Numbered from the stretch's first letter, positions 1 through 7,903 are shown. The stretch: 25,358 nt of DNA from UBA8437 sp963582065 (GCA_963582065.1 CAUZRQ010000075.1:1-25358), one strand, 5' to 3'. Numbers and translations: made by a program. The notes: generated from the sequence alone by a model not told the origin.

Positions 1-580
1 CGTCGAGAGCGGCCCGGAGTTCCTGCTTGCGCGACTTCTCGCGCTTGTAGAGATACCCGAAGCGGTCGTCGATGCGGCCCTGGTACCGGATCGTCCGTCT
101 CGCATCGAGCACGAACACCTCGGGGGTTCTCTGGGCTCCGAAGAGGTCCGCCACGCGTTGCTCGCTGTCGACGAGCACCGGGAATGTCACCTTGAACTTC
201 TCGACGTGTGTGCTGATGTCACTGGTGCTGTCGGAGAGATTCGGGTTGATGCCGATGATCCGGACACCCTTGTTGGCGTAGGCCTTCTGCAGGTCCAGCA
301 GCGTGGGAACGTAGGCGTTGCCGATCGGGCAACGGGTGCCCATGAAGACCGCGACCACGAACCTGGCGTCCTTGAGGTCGGCCAGGGCCACCTGCTTGCC
401 CGCATGGTCGGGCAGGATGAAGTTGGGCACCGTCTGCCCGATCCGATCCGACTTCTTGGGGGCTTTCTCGTCGGACTTCTTCGAGGGGATGTCTTCGGCA
501 AGACCCAGCGAGGCGATCACCGGAGCGAGGGCCAGCAGGGCGATCAGCAGAACGGGCCATGTGCGGCGGCGTGTGGTCAT
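1..580 (-). CDS. Exported redoxin / peroxiredoxin-like thioredoxin-fold protein (3' end outside window)
   Basis: The visible 193 residues begin at the ATG at 580 with a basic stretch and a hydrophobic segment (about residues 8-28), read as a signal peptide or membrane anchor. A short Lys/Ser/Asp-rich linker precedes a thioredoxin fold. The family signatures are VPNFILPDHAGK near residue 51, the active-site segment FMGTRCPIGN with Cys84, and the cis-proline segment RTPEVFVLD near residue 152. Cys84 is the only cysteine seen, so the visible part has a one-Cys active site followed by Pro-Ile instead of a CxxC pair. This resembles the PRX-like proteins common in Planctomycetota, which often carry a C-terminal extension, sometimes haem-binding. 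The C-terminus lies beyond the window. The gene is divergent from the HAD gene, with a 158-bp shared upstream region. A role in periplasmic thiol or peroxide chemistry is inferred; the fold is well supported. Confidence 0.88.
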   Translation of the reverse strand, partial: MTTRRRTWPVLLIALLALAPVIASLGLAEDIPSKKSDEKAPKKSDRIGQTVPNFILPDHAGKQVALADLKDARFVVAVFMGTRCPIGNAYVPTLLDLQKAYANKGVRIIGINPNLSDSTSDISTHVEKFKVTFPVLVDSEQRVADLFGAQRTPEVFVLDARRTIRYQGRIDDRFGYLYKREKSRKQELRAALD

Positions 581-738
581 GATGATCCGTGGTGAAAACA
601 GGTCAGTTTGCACGGCCTGGAGCTTCAAGTGTGATGAGTCGTGCCAATCGAATAAACCCCGATTCGCGGACGAGGTTTCGGGTCGCTATCGTAAGCGTTT
701 CGCATTTGCGGTGCGCGTTGAACGGGGGGGCTGTCGGG

Positions 739-1452
739 ATGACGGTTGAAGTCCAGGCGTTGACGGTCGACGTGTTCGGTACGGTCACCGATTTCCGGTC
801 GACGATCATCGACGAGGGCCGGCGGCTGGCCGAATCGCGGGACTGGCCCGAGCTGGACTGGGGCGAGTTCGCCGACCGGTGGCGGGGTGGTTACGAGCCG
901 GCGATGCACCGCGTGAGGACGGGCGAACTGCCCTGGACACCCATCGATCCCCTGCACCGCATGATTCTCGACGAACTGCTGGCCGACTACGGCCTGGAAG
1001 ATCTCGACGAGGCCGAGCGGGCCGAATTCAATCTCGCCTGGCATCGCCTGCAGCCGTGGCCGGACGTGATCGGTGGAATGAATCGCCTGAAGTCACGCTA
1101 CATCGTCGCGGCACTCTCAAACGGCAACATCTCGCTGTTGACTCGCATGGCCAAGCACGCGGGGTTCCCGTGGGACTGCGTGCTGTCGGCCGAGTTGGCC
1201 AGGCACTACAAGCCGGATCCCGAGGTCTACCTCACGGCGGCCGAGTACCTGGATCTCGAACCCGGGCAGGTGCTGATGACCGCCGCCCACATCCACGACC
1301 TCGAGGGGGCCAAGGCGGTGGGTTTCCGCACGGCGTTCATTCCACGGCCGGACGAATGGGGGCCGCAGGGTGAGGCCGAGCGGCCGGAGGCGGGGCAGTT
1401 CGACATCGTGGCACGAGATTTCCATGACCTGGCCGATCAATTGGGAGTGTGA
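739..1452 (+). CDS. HAD-superfamily hydrolase, haloacid dehalogenase type II-like
   Basis: The predicted 237-residue cytoplasmic protein has the complete HAD motif set. Motif I is DVFGT with the nucleophile at Asp11. The aromatic residue two positions later, where phosphatases carry their second Asp, is typical of type II 2-haloacid dehalogenases. Motif II is ALSNGN, motif III contains the Lys of HYKPDPEVY, and motif IV is TAAHIHDLEGAKAVGF. The length matches that subfamily. The frame stays open upstream to a GTG at 589, but those residues resemble no HAD protein. The ATG at 739 lies 8 bases after a G-rich tract that could pair with 16S rRNA, so I chose it. Dehalogenation of small 2-haloacids is the family reaction; the actual substrate is not shown by the sequence. 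It may also act as a small-molecule phosphatase. Confidence 0.88.
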   Translation: MTVEVQALTVDVFGTVTDFRSTIIDEGRRLAESRDWPELDWGEFADRWRGGYEPAMHRVRTGELPWTPIDPLHRMILDELLADYGLEDLDEAERAEFNLAWHRLQPWPDVIGGMNRLKSRYIVAALSNGNISLLTRMAKHAGFPWDCVLSAELARHYKPDPEVYLTAAEYLDLEPGQVLMTAAHIHDLEGAKAVGFRTAFIPRPDEWGPQGEAERPEAGQFDIVARDFHDLADQLGV

Positions 1453-1463
1453 CTGTGTGACCG

Positions 1464-1483
1464 CGGGAGCGAAATCGCGCCCG
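1464..1483 (+). terminator. Possible weak hairpin terminator after the HAD gene
   Basis: CGGG-A-GCG, loop AAAT, CGC-G-CCCG forms a short stem with one A/G mismatch, starting 12 bases after the HAD stop codon. No clear U-tract follows, so this is only a possible end of transcription. Confidence 0.3.
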
Positions 1484-1547
1484 AGGGTGTAACTTGGAGA
1501 GTTCCTTGAGCAAGAGACCGGCAACAGCTCCGGAGAATCGTCACCTC

Positions 1548-3203
1548 ATGTCTCGCTTCCGACTGGCCACCCTGTTGTTGATCGTGTCGCTGTTGGTCGT
1601 TCCGTCTCGCGCCGAGCCACCCGTGGCCGTTTGGCGTCTCGAACGCGACTCGCGCGATTCGTCGGGCAACGGCTTGCACCTCACCGGTCGCGGAGTCCGT
1701 TACGGCGAGAAGGGGGCGAGGAGGAACGACCGCTCCGCCGCGACGTTCGACGGTCGCACCTGCGTGCTGGAAGCCGCCGGTGACAGGCGACTCGATCCCG
1801 GTACCGGGCCCTTTTCGATTTCCGCCTGGGTTCACACCGCCAGGTCACTCGACGACGTGATCGGTGACGTGGTCAGCAAGTTCGACCCGGCCCGTCGCAC
1901 CGGGTTCGAACTCTCGATCAAGAACAACGTCGGCGTGACCAACACGTCGGCCAACTACCGGCATGTCCACTTCGGCATCGACAACGGCCGGGTTGAGACA
2001 TCGTGGACCGACCACGGTCGGCCGGGCAACAACATGTACGTCTTCAGCCTGCTGGTCCATCGCGGTCGTCTCTACGCCGGAACCTGCGAGCCGGGGATCA
2101 AGGAAGCCGGCCACGTCTACGAGTTCGACGGCAAGTCGGGCTGGAAAGACCTGGGCACCCCCGACCGCAGCAACGCCGTGTCGACGCTGTGCAGTTTCGG
2201 CGGCGAGATCTACGCCGGAACCACCAAGTACCGCCTCTCCGGGTCGTCCCTGCCCGAATCTCCCAACCTCACCAAGGGAGGCCGTGTCTACAAGTACATG
2301 GGCGGCAAGACCTGGAAGAGCCTGGGGAAACTGGGCGAGGCCGAGTCGCTGTACGGTTCGGTGGTCTACAAGAATCGTCTCTACTTCTCGGCGTTGTATT
2401 CGCCCGGCCTGTTCCGCTACGACGGCGGCACCAAGTGGACCAACTGCGGGACGTTCCAGGGCAAGCGGGTCGAGAGCCTGGCCGTCTACAACGGGGCGAT
2501 CTACGCGACGGGTTTCGACGAGGCGGGCGTCTACCGCTACGACGGGGACGGCTGGGAGCACCTGGGCATCGTCGGCAAGAACACCCAGACCTACGGTTTT
2601 GCCGTCTATCGGGGTGACCTGCATGTCAGCTCGTGGCCCACCGGCAGCGTGTTTCGCATGGACGAGTCGGGCGAGAAGACGAAGTGGGAGTTCGTGGGTC
2701 GGCTGGGGATGGAGAAGGAGTCGATGCCGCTGGTCGTCTACAACGGGATGATGTACTCGGGCACGTTGCCGCTGGGCGAGGTGTTCCGGTTTGACGGGGG
2801 AAAGAAATGGACGTCGCTGGGACGGATCGACACCACGCCGAACGTGCGGTACCGGCGGGCCTGGTCGATGGCCGTCTACCGCGGACGCCTGTTTGCCGGC
2901 GTGCTGCCCTCGGGGCGGGTGAAGTCGATCGAGGCGGGCAAGAGCGTGACGTCGGACGTCGAGTTGCCCTCCGGCTGGGTTCACCTGGCGGCCGTCAAGG
3001 GAGCCGAGCGGTTGAAGCTGTACATCGACGGGAAGAAGGTGGCCGAGTCGACGAAGTTCAAGGCTTCGCGATTCGATCTCGGCAACCGGGTTCCCCTGGC
3101 CGTGGGCCGCGGCCAGCACGACCACTTCAACGGCGGCATGAGCGACGTGCGGTTTTATCGGCACGCGTTGAGTGATTCCGAGGTGAAACAGATCAGCAGG
3201 TAA
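1548..3203 (+). CDS. Exported LamG (concanavalin-like) protein with an inserted seven-repeat beta-propeller
   Basis: The predicted protein has 551 residues with a signal peptide at about 1-22 (MSRFRLATLLLIVSLLVVPS). Residues about 26-148 are the first half of a LamG/concanavalin-like lectin domain (VAVWRLERDSRDSSGNGLHL, then FSISAWVHT). Residues 471-551 are the second half (SGWVHLAAVKG, LKLYIDGKKV, NGGMSDVRFYRHALSDSEV). Between them lie seven repeats of about 45 residues. Each has an inner strand of the type VYNGxIYAG and a W-x-x-LG strand; seven of each are visible. One W-motif (SWTDHG, near 153) precedes the first inner strand and none follows the seventh, which is the pattern of a circularly closed propeller. 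The frame extends upstream to a TTG at 1494, but the ATG at 1548 places the signal peptide at the start. The sulfatase begins 41 bases later. Glycan binding is inferred; no catalytic motif was seen. Confidence 0.85.
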   Translation: MSRFRLATLLLIVSLLVVPSRAEPPVAVWRLERDSRDSSGNGLHLTGRGVRYGEKGARRNDRSAATFDGRTCVLEAAGDRRLDPGTGPFSISAWVHTARSLDDVIGDVVSKFDPARRTGFELSIKNNVGVTNTSANYRHVHFGIDNGRVETSWTDHGRPGNNMYVFSLLVHRGRLYAGTCEPGIKEAGHVYEFDGKSGWKDLGTPDRSNAVSTLCSFGGEIYAGTTKYRLSGSSLPESPNLTKGGRVYKYMGGKTWKSLGKLGEAESLYGSVVYKNRLYFSALYSPGLFRYDGGTKWTNCGTFQGKRVESLAVYNGAIYATGFDEAGVYRYDGDGWEHLGIVGKNTQTYGFAVYRGDLHVSSWPTGSVFRMDESGEKTKWEFVGRLGMEKESMPLVVYNGMMYSGTLPLGEVFRFDGGKKWTSLGRIDTTPNVRYRRAWSMAVYRGRLFAGVLPSGRVKSIEAGKSVTSDVELPSGWVHLAAVKGAERLKLYIDGKKVAESTKFKASRFDLGNRVPLAVGRGQHDHFNGGMSDVRFYRHALSDSEVKQISR

Positions 3204-3244
3204 GCAGTCGGTTCGGCGTGAACCTGGTTTTCGGGAGCTGCGTG

Positions 3245-4573
3245 ATGACCCGCTTGGCGTTTCTGGTTTTGCTGGTCCTGGGCGGTCGGTTGATGGCCGA
3301 CGAGCGTCCCAACATCGTCGTGCTGTTCGCCGATGACGCCGGGTACGCGGATTTCGGTTTTCAGCCGAAGGCCCGGTCCGACATGAAACGGCTGACGCCT
3401 CATATCGACTCGATCGCCCGTGACGGTGTGCGGCTGTCGGCGGCCTACATGTCCGGCGCGGTCTGTTCGCCCTCGCGGGCCGGACTGATGACCGGTCGTT
3501 ACCAGCAGCGGTTCGGACACGACAACAACATCCCGCCGGGCTACATGAAGTCGGGGCTTCCGTTGAGCGAGACATTCGGAGCCAAGCGGTTGCAGAAGAC
3601 CGGCTACGCCACGGGACTGGTCGGCAAGTGGCACCTGGGTTATCCGGCCGCCTTCCATCCGAACAAGCGGGGCTTCGACTGGTTCTACGGTTGCCTGCAG
3701 GGGTCTCGCAGCTATTTCCCCTACACGAAGAAGCCGACCCCGAACCGGGTGTTGCAGGAAAACGGACGGCCGACGCCCGAGAAGGGGTACGTGACCGATC
3801 GGCTGGGGGACGCAGCCTGCCGGTTCATCGCCGAACACCGCGACGAGGCCTTTTTCCTGTTCGTGTCGTTCACGGCTCCGCACGGCCCGCTGCAGGCCAA
3901 GCCCGACCACCTGAAAATGCTTGCAGAGATTCCCGCCGGGAAGCGGCGGAGGTATGCGGGGCTGGTGGTCTCGCTGGACGAGAACGTCGGCAAGATTCTT
4001 GAGTGCCTGGGGGCCAACAAGCTGGACCACAGGACACTGGTCATTTTCACCAACGACAACGGCGGCCAGACGAAGACCGGTGCCAACAACCAGCCGCTGC
4101 GTGGCCGCAAGGGGCAGTTGTGGGAGGGGGGGATCCGGGTGCCATGCGCGATGAGGTGGCCCGGACGAATTCGCGCCGGATCGGTCATCGACGACCCGGT
4201 CAGTTCACTCGACTTCCTGCCCACCTTCCTGGCGGTGGCCGGTGCCCGGTCGAAGCCCGAGTGGAAACTGGATGGCACCAACCTGCTGCCTCGGCTCACC
4301 GGTGAAGCCGATCGCCTGCCCGAGCGGAACCTGCACTGGCGAGGAGGCGGTTCGCGGGGGCCGATCGCGTTGCGTCACGGGCCGTGGAAGATGGTCCACA
4401 ATCGCCAGGTCATGGGCGCGCGACCGCTGTTGTTTCGCCTGGACCAGGATCTCTCCGAGACCGAGAACCTGGCGGCCGAGCACCCCGAACGTCTGGCCGA
4501 AATGGTGAAACGGGCCAGCGTGTGGGAGGCCGGGTTGAAGGAACCCCTGTGGGGCAAGGGGTCGGTCAAGTAG
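3245..4573 (+). CDS. Exported type I (formylglycine) sulfatase
   Basis: The predicted 442-residue protein has a short signal peptide (about 1-18). The mature start, RPNIVVLFADDAGYADFG, carries the metal-binding Asp pair Asp30-Asp31. The sulfatase signature CSPSRAGLMTGRY contains Cys74, the residue converted to C-alpha-formylglycine in this family by the formylglycine-generating enzyme. Further family motifs are GKWHLGY, FTNDNGG and LRGRKGQLWEGGIRVP. It would hydrolyse sulfate esters, probably on polysaccharides or glycosaminoglycan-like material outside the cytoplasm. The substrate cannot be read from the sequence. The ATG at 3245 is preferred to the in-frame GTG at 3218 because it puts the hydrophobic segment at the N-terminus. 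It lies 41 bases after the LamG-propeller gene on the same strand, suggesting joint expression. Confidence 0.94.
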   Translation: MTRLAFLVLLVLGGRLMADERPNIVVLFADDAGYADFGFQPKARSDMKRLTPHIDSIARDGVRLSAAYMSGAVCSPSRAGLMTGRYQQRFGHDNNIPPGYMKSGLPLSETFGAKRLQKTGYATGLVGKWHLGYPAAFHPNKRGFDWFYGCLQGSRSYFPYTKKPTPNRVLQENGRPTPEKGYVTDRLGDAACRFIAEHRDEAFFLFVSFTAPHGPLQAKPDHLKMLAEIPAGKRRRYAGLVVSLDENVGKILECLGANKLDHRTLVIFTNDNGGQTKTGANNQPLRGRKGQLWEGGIRVPCAMRWPGRIRAGSVIDDPVSSLDFLPTFLAVAGARSKPEWKLDGTNLLPRLTGEADRLPERNLHWRGGGSRGPIALRHGPWKMVHNRQVMGARPLLFRLDQDLSETENLAAEHPERLAEMVKRASVWEAGLKEPLWGKGSVK

Positions 4574-4602
4574 CTCACCCGGACGTGGAAGGCGCAAGTC
4601 AA

Positions 4603-4633
4603 CGGCCGACCCCCCGGATCGGGGTGTCGGCCG
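4603..4633. terminator. Strong hairpin between convergent sulfatase and glutamine synthetase genes
   Basis: CGGCCGAC (4603-4610) pairs with GTCGGCCG (4626-4633), and CCCCG pairs with CGGGG around a GAT loop, with one C/T mismatch between the two stems. It sits 29 bases after the sulfatase stop and 27 bases beyond the synthetase stop. It could serve both convergent genes. A T-rich but interrupted stretch follows on the plus strand. Confidence 0.65.
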
Positions 4634-4660
4634 CTGTTGTCGTTGCCCCGGGTGTGACGC

Positions 4661-5650
4661 CTAGTTGTTGACGGTCGCCACGATTCGCTTGACGACGCGG
4701 TAGGGGTCTATGTTCGACGCCGGCCGCCGGTCTTCCAGGTAACCCTTGTAACCGTCGTGGACGGTTCCGACGGGGATCCGGATCGAGGCACCGCGGTCGC
4801 TGACGCCGTAGCTGAACGAGTCGATCGACTGCGTTTCGTGCAGACCGGTCAGACGCTGGTCGTTGTCCGACCCGTACTCATCGATATGAGCGTCGTGCTC
4901 GGCCTTGAACTTCTCGCAGATCCCGGTGATCAAATCCTCGCCGCCCTCGTCGCGGATGGCGGTATTGGAGAAGTTGGTGTGGCAGCCGCTGCCGTTCCAG
5001 TCGCCTTTGATCGGCTTGGGGTGCAGAGAGATCCACACTCCGTAGGACTCGGCGTTGCGGTGCAGCAGGTAACGGGAGAGCCACAGGTCATCGGCGGCCT
5101 GCTTGGCCCCCTTGCCCAGCAACTGGTACTCCCACTGGCCTTTCATCACCTCGGCGTTGATTCCCGAGATACGCAGTCCGGCGTCGAGGCAGCTGTCGAG
5201 GTGACTCTCGACGACGTCGCGACCGGCAGCGTTGCCGGTGCCGACCGAGCAGTAGTAAGGGCCCTGGGGGCCCGGGTAGCCGTCGGGCGGGAAACCGAGC
5301 GGCCGTTCACCATCCATGATGGTGTACTCCTGCTCGAAACCGAACCAGAAGTCGGCATCGTCATCGAAGGTGCCCCGCACGTTGGATGCGTGCGGCGATC
5401 CGTCCGGGTTCAACACTTCGGCGAGTACCAGCGAGGCGTCTCGACGGTCGGGGTCGGGGAGCATCCGGACCGGCTTCAGCAGGCAGTCCGACGAGTGGCC
5501 TTCGGCCTGCTCGGTCGAGCTGCCGTCGAAGGCCCACTCGGGACAGTCCGACGGAGAACCGGGTTCGCTGTCGACGATCTTCGTCTTGCTACGGAGTGAC
5601 GGCTCGGGTGTGTAACCGTCCAGCCAGATGTACTCCAACTTGTAACTCAT
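4661..5650 (-). CDS. glnII: Glutamine synthetase type II (GSII, eukaryote-like)
   Basis: This 329-residue enzyme makes glutamine from glutamate, ammonia and ATP in the cytoplasm. It is the short, eukaryote-type GSII form, not the roughly 470-residue GSI. Diagnostic segments in order are YIWLDGY (N-terminal beta-grasp), CPEWAFDGSSTEQAEG, WFGFEQEYTIMD, GISGINAEVMKGQWEYQ-like, KPIKGDWNGSGCHTNFS and RGASIRIPVG followed by EDRRPASNIDPYRV. The usual catalytic-domain landmarks are present. The ATG at 5650 is preceded by AGGAAAGAGGA and begins with the family's typical N-terminus, so the in-frame extension up to 5905 is rejected. The Tyr adenylylation site of GSI does not apply to this family. Regulation is probably transcriptional; see the sigma-54-like promoter, leader repeats and dyad at 5784-6024. 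The symbol follows usage for bacterial GSII genes. Confidence 0.95.
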   Translation of the reverse strand: MSYKLEYIWLDGYTPEPSLRSKTKIVDSEPGSPSDCPEWAFDGSSTEQAEGHSSDCLLKPVRMLPDPDRRDASLVLAEVLNPDGSPHASNVRGTFDDDADFWFGFEQEYTIMDGERPLGFPPDGYPGPQGPYYCSVGTGNAAGRDVVESHLDSCLDAGLRISGINAEVMKGQWEYQLLGKGAKQAADDLWLSRYLLHRNAESYGVWISLHPKPIKGDWNGSGCHTNFSNTAIRDEGGEDLITGICEKFKAEHDAHIDEYGSDNDQRLTGLHETQSIDSFSYGVSDRGASIRIPVGTVHDGYKGYLEDRRPASNIDPYRVVKRIVATVNN

Positions 5651-5783
5651 GATGTCCTCTTTCCTTACCGAGTCTCGTGTGGATCTCGCTGCGGACCCGG
5701 AAGTGGTCCCGGTGTCCAGATCACAGTGGTCGATCTTCCAGCCGCATTCCCGCGCGGCACATCCCGGTGCCGATCCGTGGCGG

Positions 5784-5880
5784 CGAAGCAAGTTGCTTCG
5801 GGATTGGGCAGGCCCAGTCCCAATCTGCCGATCCTTCGAGCAGATCGAGGAGAAACCGGCGGCCGATCCACGAGGTTTCT
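5784..5880 (-). promoter_or_regulatory. Structured 5' leader of glnII: four successive inverted repeats
   Basis: On the minus strand, in transcription order, there are four repeats. AGAAACC/GGTTTCT spans 5880-5851. ATCTGC/GCAGAT spans 5845-5823. GATTGGG/CCCAATC spans 5825-5802. CGAAGCAA-C-TTGCTTCG spans 5800-5784. All arms are perfect. The second and third share bases 5823-5825, so those two stems could be alternatives. The run lies 134-230 bases upstream of the glnII start and just downstream of the sigma-54-like promoter. It is therefore predicted to be transcribed. No known riboswitch class was recognised. Confidence 0.5.
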
Positions 5881-5895
5881 CGACTCCTCTTGGAA

Positions 5896-5913
5896 CCGCA
5901 AACAACGTTCCAA
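5896..5913 (-). promoter_or_regulatory. Sigma-54-like (-24/-12) promoter of glnII
   Basis: Read on the minus strand this is TTGGAACGTTGTTTGCGG. The GG (5911-5910) and GC (5899-5898) dinucleotides are separated by exactly 10 bases, as required for RpoN promoters. The surrounding bases match TGGCACG-N4-TTGC except for one C-to-A change. Transcription would start near 5886, giving a leader of about 236 bases. Sigma-54 control of nitrogen-assimilation genes, including glnII in rhizobia, is established. Its use here is inferred. Confidence 0.55.
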
Positions 5914-5993
5914 CCCAAGTGATTCAGGCGATCCGCCGTCGATTCCACAGAAAAGACCATCGGAGAATAATCACCGTCCCACTCGATTTCCAC

Positions 5994-6024
5994 CGAACCG
6001 AGACCCGATTTGTCACTCGGTTCG
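5994..6024. promoter_or_regulatory. 31-bp dyad (9-bp perfect arms), candidate activator or operator site
   Basis: CGAACCGAG (5994-6002) and CTCGGTTCG (6016-6024) are perfect inverted repeats separated by 13 bases. The centre is about 120 bases upstream of the predicted sigma-54 start of glnII, a typical place for an enhancer-binding activator site. The dyad also lies just upstream of the possible promoter of the divergent gene at 6110, so it could control either or both. It does not match the classic NtrC site. Confidence 0.45.
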
Positions 6025-6035
6025 CATCCGGACAC

Positions 6036-6065
6036 GTGACCTGCCGACTCGACCACCGATATACT
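6036..6065 (+). promoter_or_regulatory. Possible sigma-70-type promoter of the glycosidase-like gene
   Basis: GTGACC (6036-6041), 18 bases, then TATACT (6060-6065) gives a fair -35/-10 pair about 45 bases upstream of the ATG at 6110. Short elements like this are easily found by chance. Confidence 0.35.
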
Positions 6066-6109
6066 CGCCCGGGCCTCCATCACTCAGTCCCGAAGCTGGT
6101 CTCCTGCCC

Positions 6110-7732
6110 ATGCCTGGTCCATTCAAGCCGGTTCTCTACACCCGTCGTCTCCTGTTGGCCCTGGTTGTCTCGACCATGGTCGCCGATCTCGATGCCGCCG
6201 ACCGTCCGGTTCCCGACTGGCCGCCCCGGTTGTGGCTCAACAGCGATTGCGGCACTCCGGTCTTCTATCGGTTCGACGCCCCGATGTCGGCCGATCAACT
6301 CTGCCGCGTGGTAGATGACCTGCCGGGAACGGCCGTCGATGCGTTCCTGCCCTGCCCGCAGTTCAGCGACGACCAGTTCTGGTTCCCGCTCGAGGCGGCC
6401 GAGGCGTACGACGGGCGGCAAGTGCCCGACGGCAAGTTCGAGGACAAGTACTTCAAGCGGGTGGCCGGCAACGTCCGCTCCATGGTCTCGCGCAAGCTCG
6501 ACCCGATGACCGCCTGGCAACAGCGGGCGCACCGACACGGGATGTACTTCATTCCCTCACTGAGAATGAACGACGTCCACAAGGACTATGTCGATCGTTG
6601 GCCTTCGCTGAGGAGCACCTGGGAGAAGCAGCGTCGGCACCTGCTGATCGGAAAGCAGGTCCCCGACTGGTACACGCATCCCTTCGACTATTCGTGGGCG
6701 ATGGACTACGCACACCGGCAGGTGCGTGATCGCAAGCTGACGATCATCACCGAACTGTGCACCAGGTACGACGTTGACGGCTTCGAACTCGATTTTCTCC
6801 GCAGCGGACTCTTTTTCCGCAAGGGGCACGAGCGGGCGGGGCGCGAGTTGATGACCGACCTGGTGCACCGCGTTCACCAGATGCTCGGCGACATCGGCCG
6901 CAAGCGGAAGAAGACGTTGAGACTGGTCGTTCGCGTGCCGACCAGCGTCAACGAGTGCCTGGCACAGGGCCTGGACGTGCCGACGTGGATCCGCCGGGGA
7001 CTGATCGACATGGTCGTGCCGATGGCCGGTGGGTACCTGGACATGACCGCACCGGTCGAGCAGTTCGTCGCCCTGGCCAAGGGCACCGACTGCAAGGTGG
7101 CCGGCGGACTCGAGTACTACATCCGTGGTTATGTGAAGCCGAAACAGCAGGGGATCACCCAGGCCTCGTTGCAGCGGTTGCGGGCCGGCGCGGCGTCGTT
7201 CTGGGACCGCGGAGTCGATGCGATCTACCTGTTCAACTACGACTGCCACGGTCCATTTCCGTTTCGAGGTGACAAGCGGCAGGCCCTGGTCGAGATGCAC
7301 GACCCGGCCAGGCTGGCCGGCACCGATCAGCACTACTTCGTCACCCGCGAGATGAGCAAGAAGACGCCGGTTGGCAAGGGGTACAAGCAGTTGCCCGCCG
7401 AGTTGAACCAGCAGGGCAAGATGTCGCGGTTTGTGTTCCACGTCGGAGACGACGTGCCGGCGAAGCCGACGGCCACCGACCCCAGGCAGACTCGCCTGGT
7501 CGTCCGGACGACGCTGTCTCCGAAGGTCAAAGCCTCGTTGAAGTTCGTCGTCAACGGGCGTCGCATCGAACCCACGGTGCGGCGCGGCGGGGTCTACCTG
7601 TTCGACCAGCCCCCGGTTGGTAAAGGTCCATGCCGACTGGAAATCGGGTTCGATCCCCCCGTCAACCGCACGGTGCGGATCGAGGAGATCGAGTTCCTGT
7701 TGCAGCGAGACCTGCCCGACCTGAAATCGTAG
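6110..7732 (+). CDS. Exported glycoside-hydrolase-like protein, probable TIM barrel
   Basis: The predicted protein has 540 residues. An N-terminal basic/hydrophobic segment (TRRLLLALVVSTMVADLDA, about 11-29) is read as a signal peptide. The middle resembles the glycosidase superfamily related to GH10-like/COG1649 proteins. RAHRHGMYFIPSLRMND precedes the strand RYDVDGFELDFLRSG, whose acidic residues sit where a catalytic or substrate-binding carboxylate is expected. LRLVVRVPTS, IDMVVPMAGGY and GVDAIYLFNYDCHG follow as further barrel strands. A C-terminal region of about 120 residues looks like a beta-sandwich accessory domain. The ATG at 6110 gives the signal peptide; the open frame upstream to 5726 lies in the glnII control region and was not used. 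It neighbours a sulfatase and a sialidase, so a glycan substrate is likely, but bond specificity is unknown. Confidence 0.75.
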   Translation: MPGPFKPVLYTRRLLLALVVSTMVADLDAADRPVPDWPPRLWLNSDCGTPVFYRFDAPMSADQLCRVVDDLPGTAVDAFLPCPQFSDDQFWFPLEAAEAYDGRQVPDGKFEDKYFKRVAGNVRSMVSRKLDPMTAWQQRAHRHGMYFIPSLRMNDVHKDYVDRWPSLRSTWEKQRRHLLIGKQVPDWYTHPFDYSWAMDYAHRQVRDRKLTIITELCTRYDVDGFELDFLRSGLFFRKGHERAGRELMTDLVHRVHQMLGDIGRKRKKTLRLVVRVPTSVNECLAQGLDVPTWIRRGLIDMVVPMAGGYLDMTAPVEQFVALAKGTDCKVAGGLEYYIRGYVKPKQQGITQASLQRLRAGAASFWDRGVDAIYLFNYDCHGPFPFRGDKRQALVEMHDPARLAGTDQHYFVTREMSKKTPVGKGYKQLPAELNQQGKMSRFVFHVGDDVPAKPTATDPRQTRLVVRTTLSPKVKASLKFVVNGRRIEPTVRRGGVYLFDQPPVGKGPCRLEIGFDPPVNRTVRIEEIEFLLQRDLPDLKS

Positions 7733-7903
7733 GCGACCCGGATGATGGCGGCATTTACGACGCTTGACTGGGTGGCGATCGCGGCTGCGGCGGGCCGTCC
7801 GAGGCACGGTTCCAACCCGGTTCTCCGCGTCGAATCCTCAACGGGGCTCTGGTACGATTCGGCGACGACATTACATACAGTCCGCCGATGAGATCCCAGA
7901 CCG

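Noticed and set aside
1845..3575. Long open frame on the minus strand opposite the LamG-propeller and sulfatase genes
   Set aside because: Its product is low-complexity Arg/Pro/Val/His-rich with no family motif. It is antisense to two genes with clear domains. High GC at third codon positions keeps opposite frames open.
5784..5880. A known glutamine riboswitch in the glnII leader
   Set aside because: The known glutamine-sensing RNAs have conserved cores that I could not find here, so no class is assigned.
5651..5905. N-terminal extension of glutamine synthetase to about 414 residues
   Set aside because: GSII proteins begin near the ATG at 5650, which has a good ribosome binding site. The extension covers the predicted leader hairpins.
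6557..7807. Open frame antisense to the glycosidase-like gene
   Set aside because: Composition is that of a shadow frame, and the plus-strand gene is better supported.
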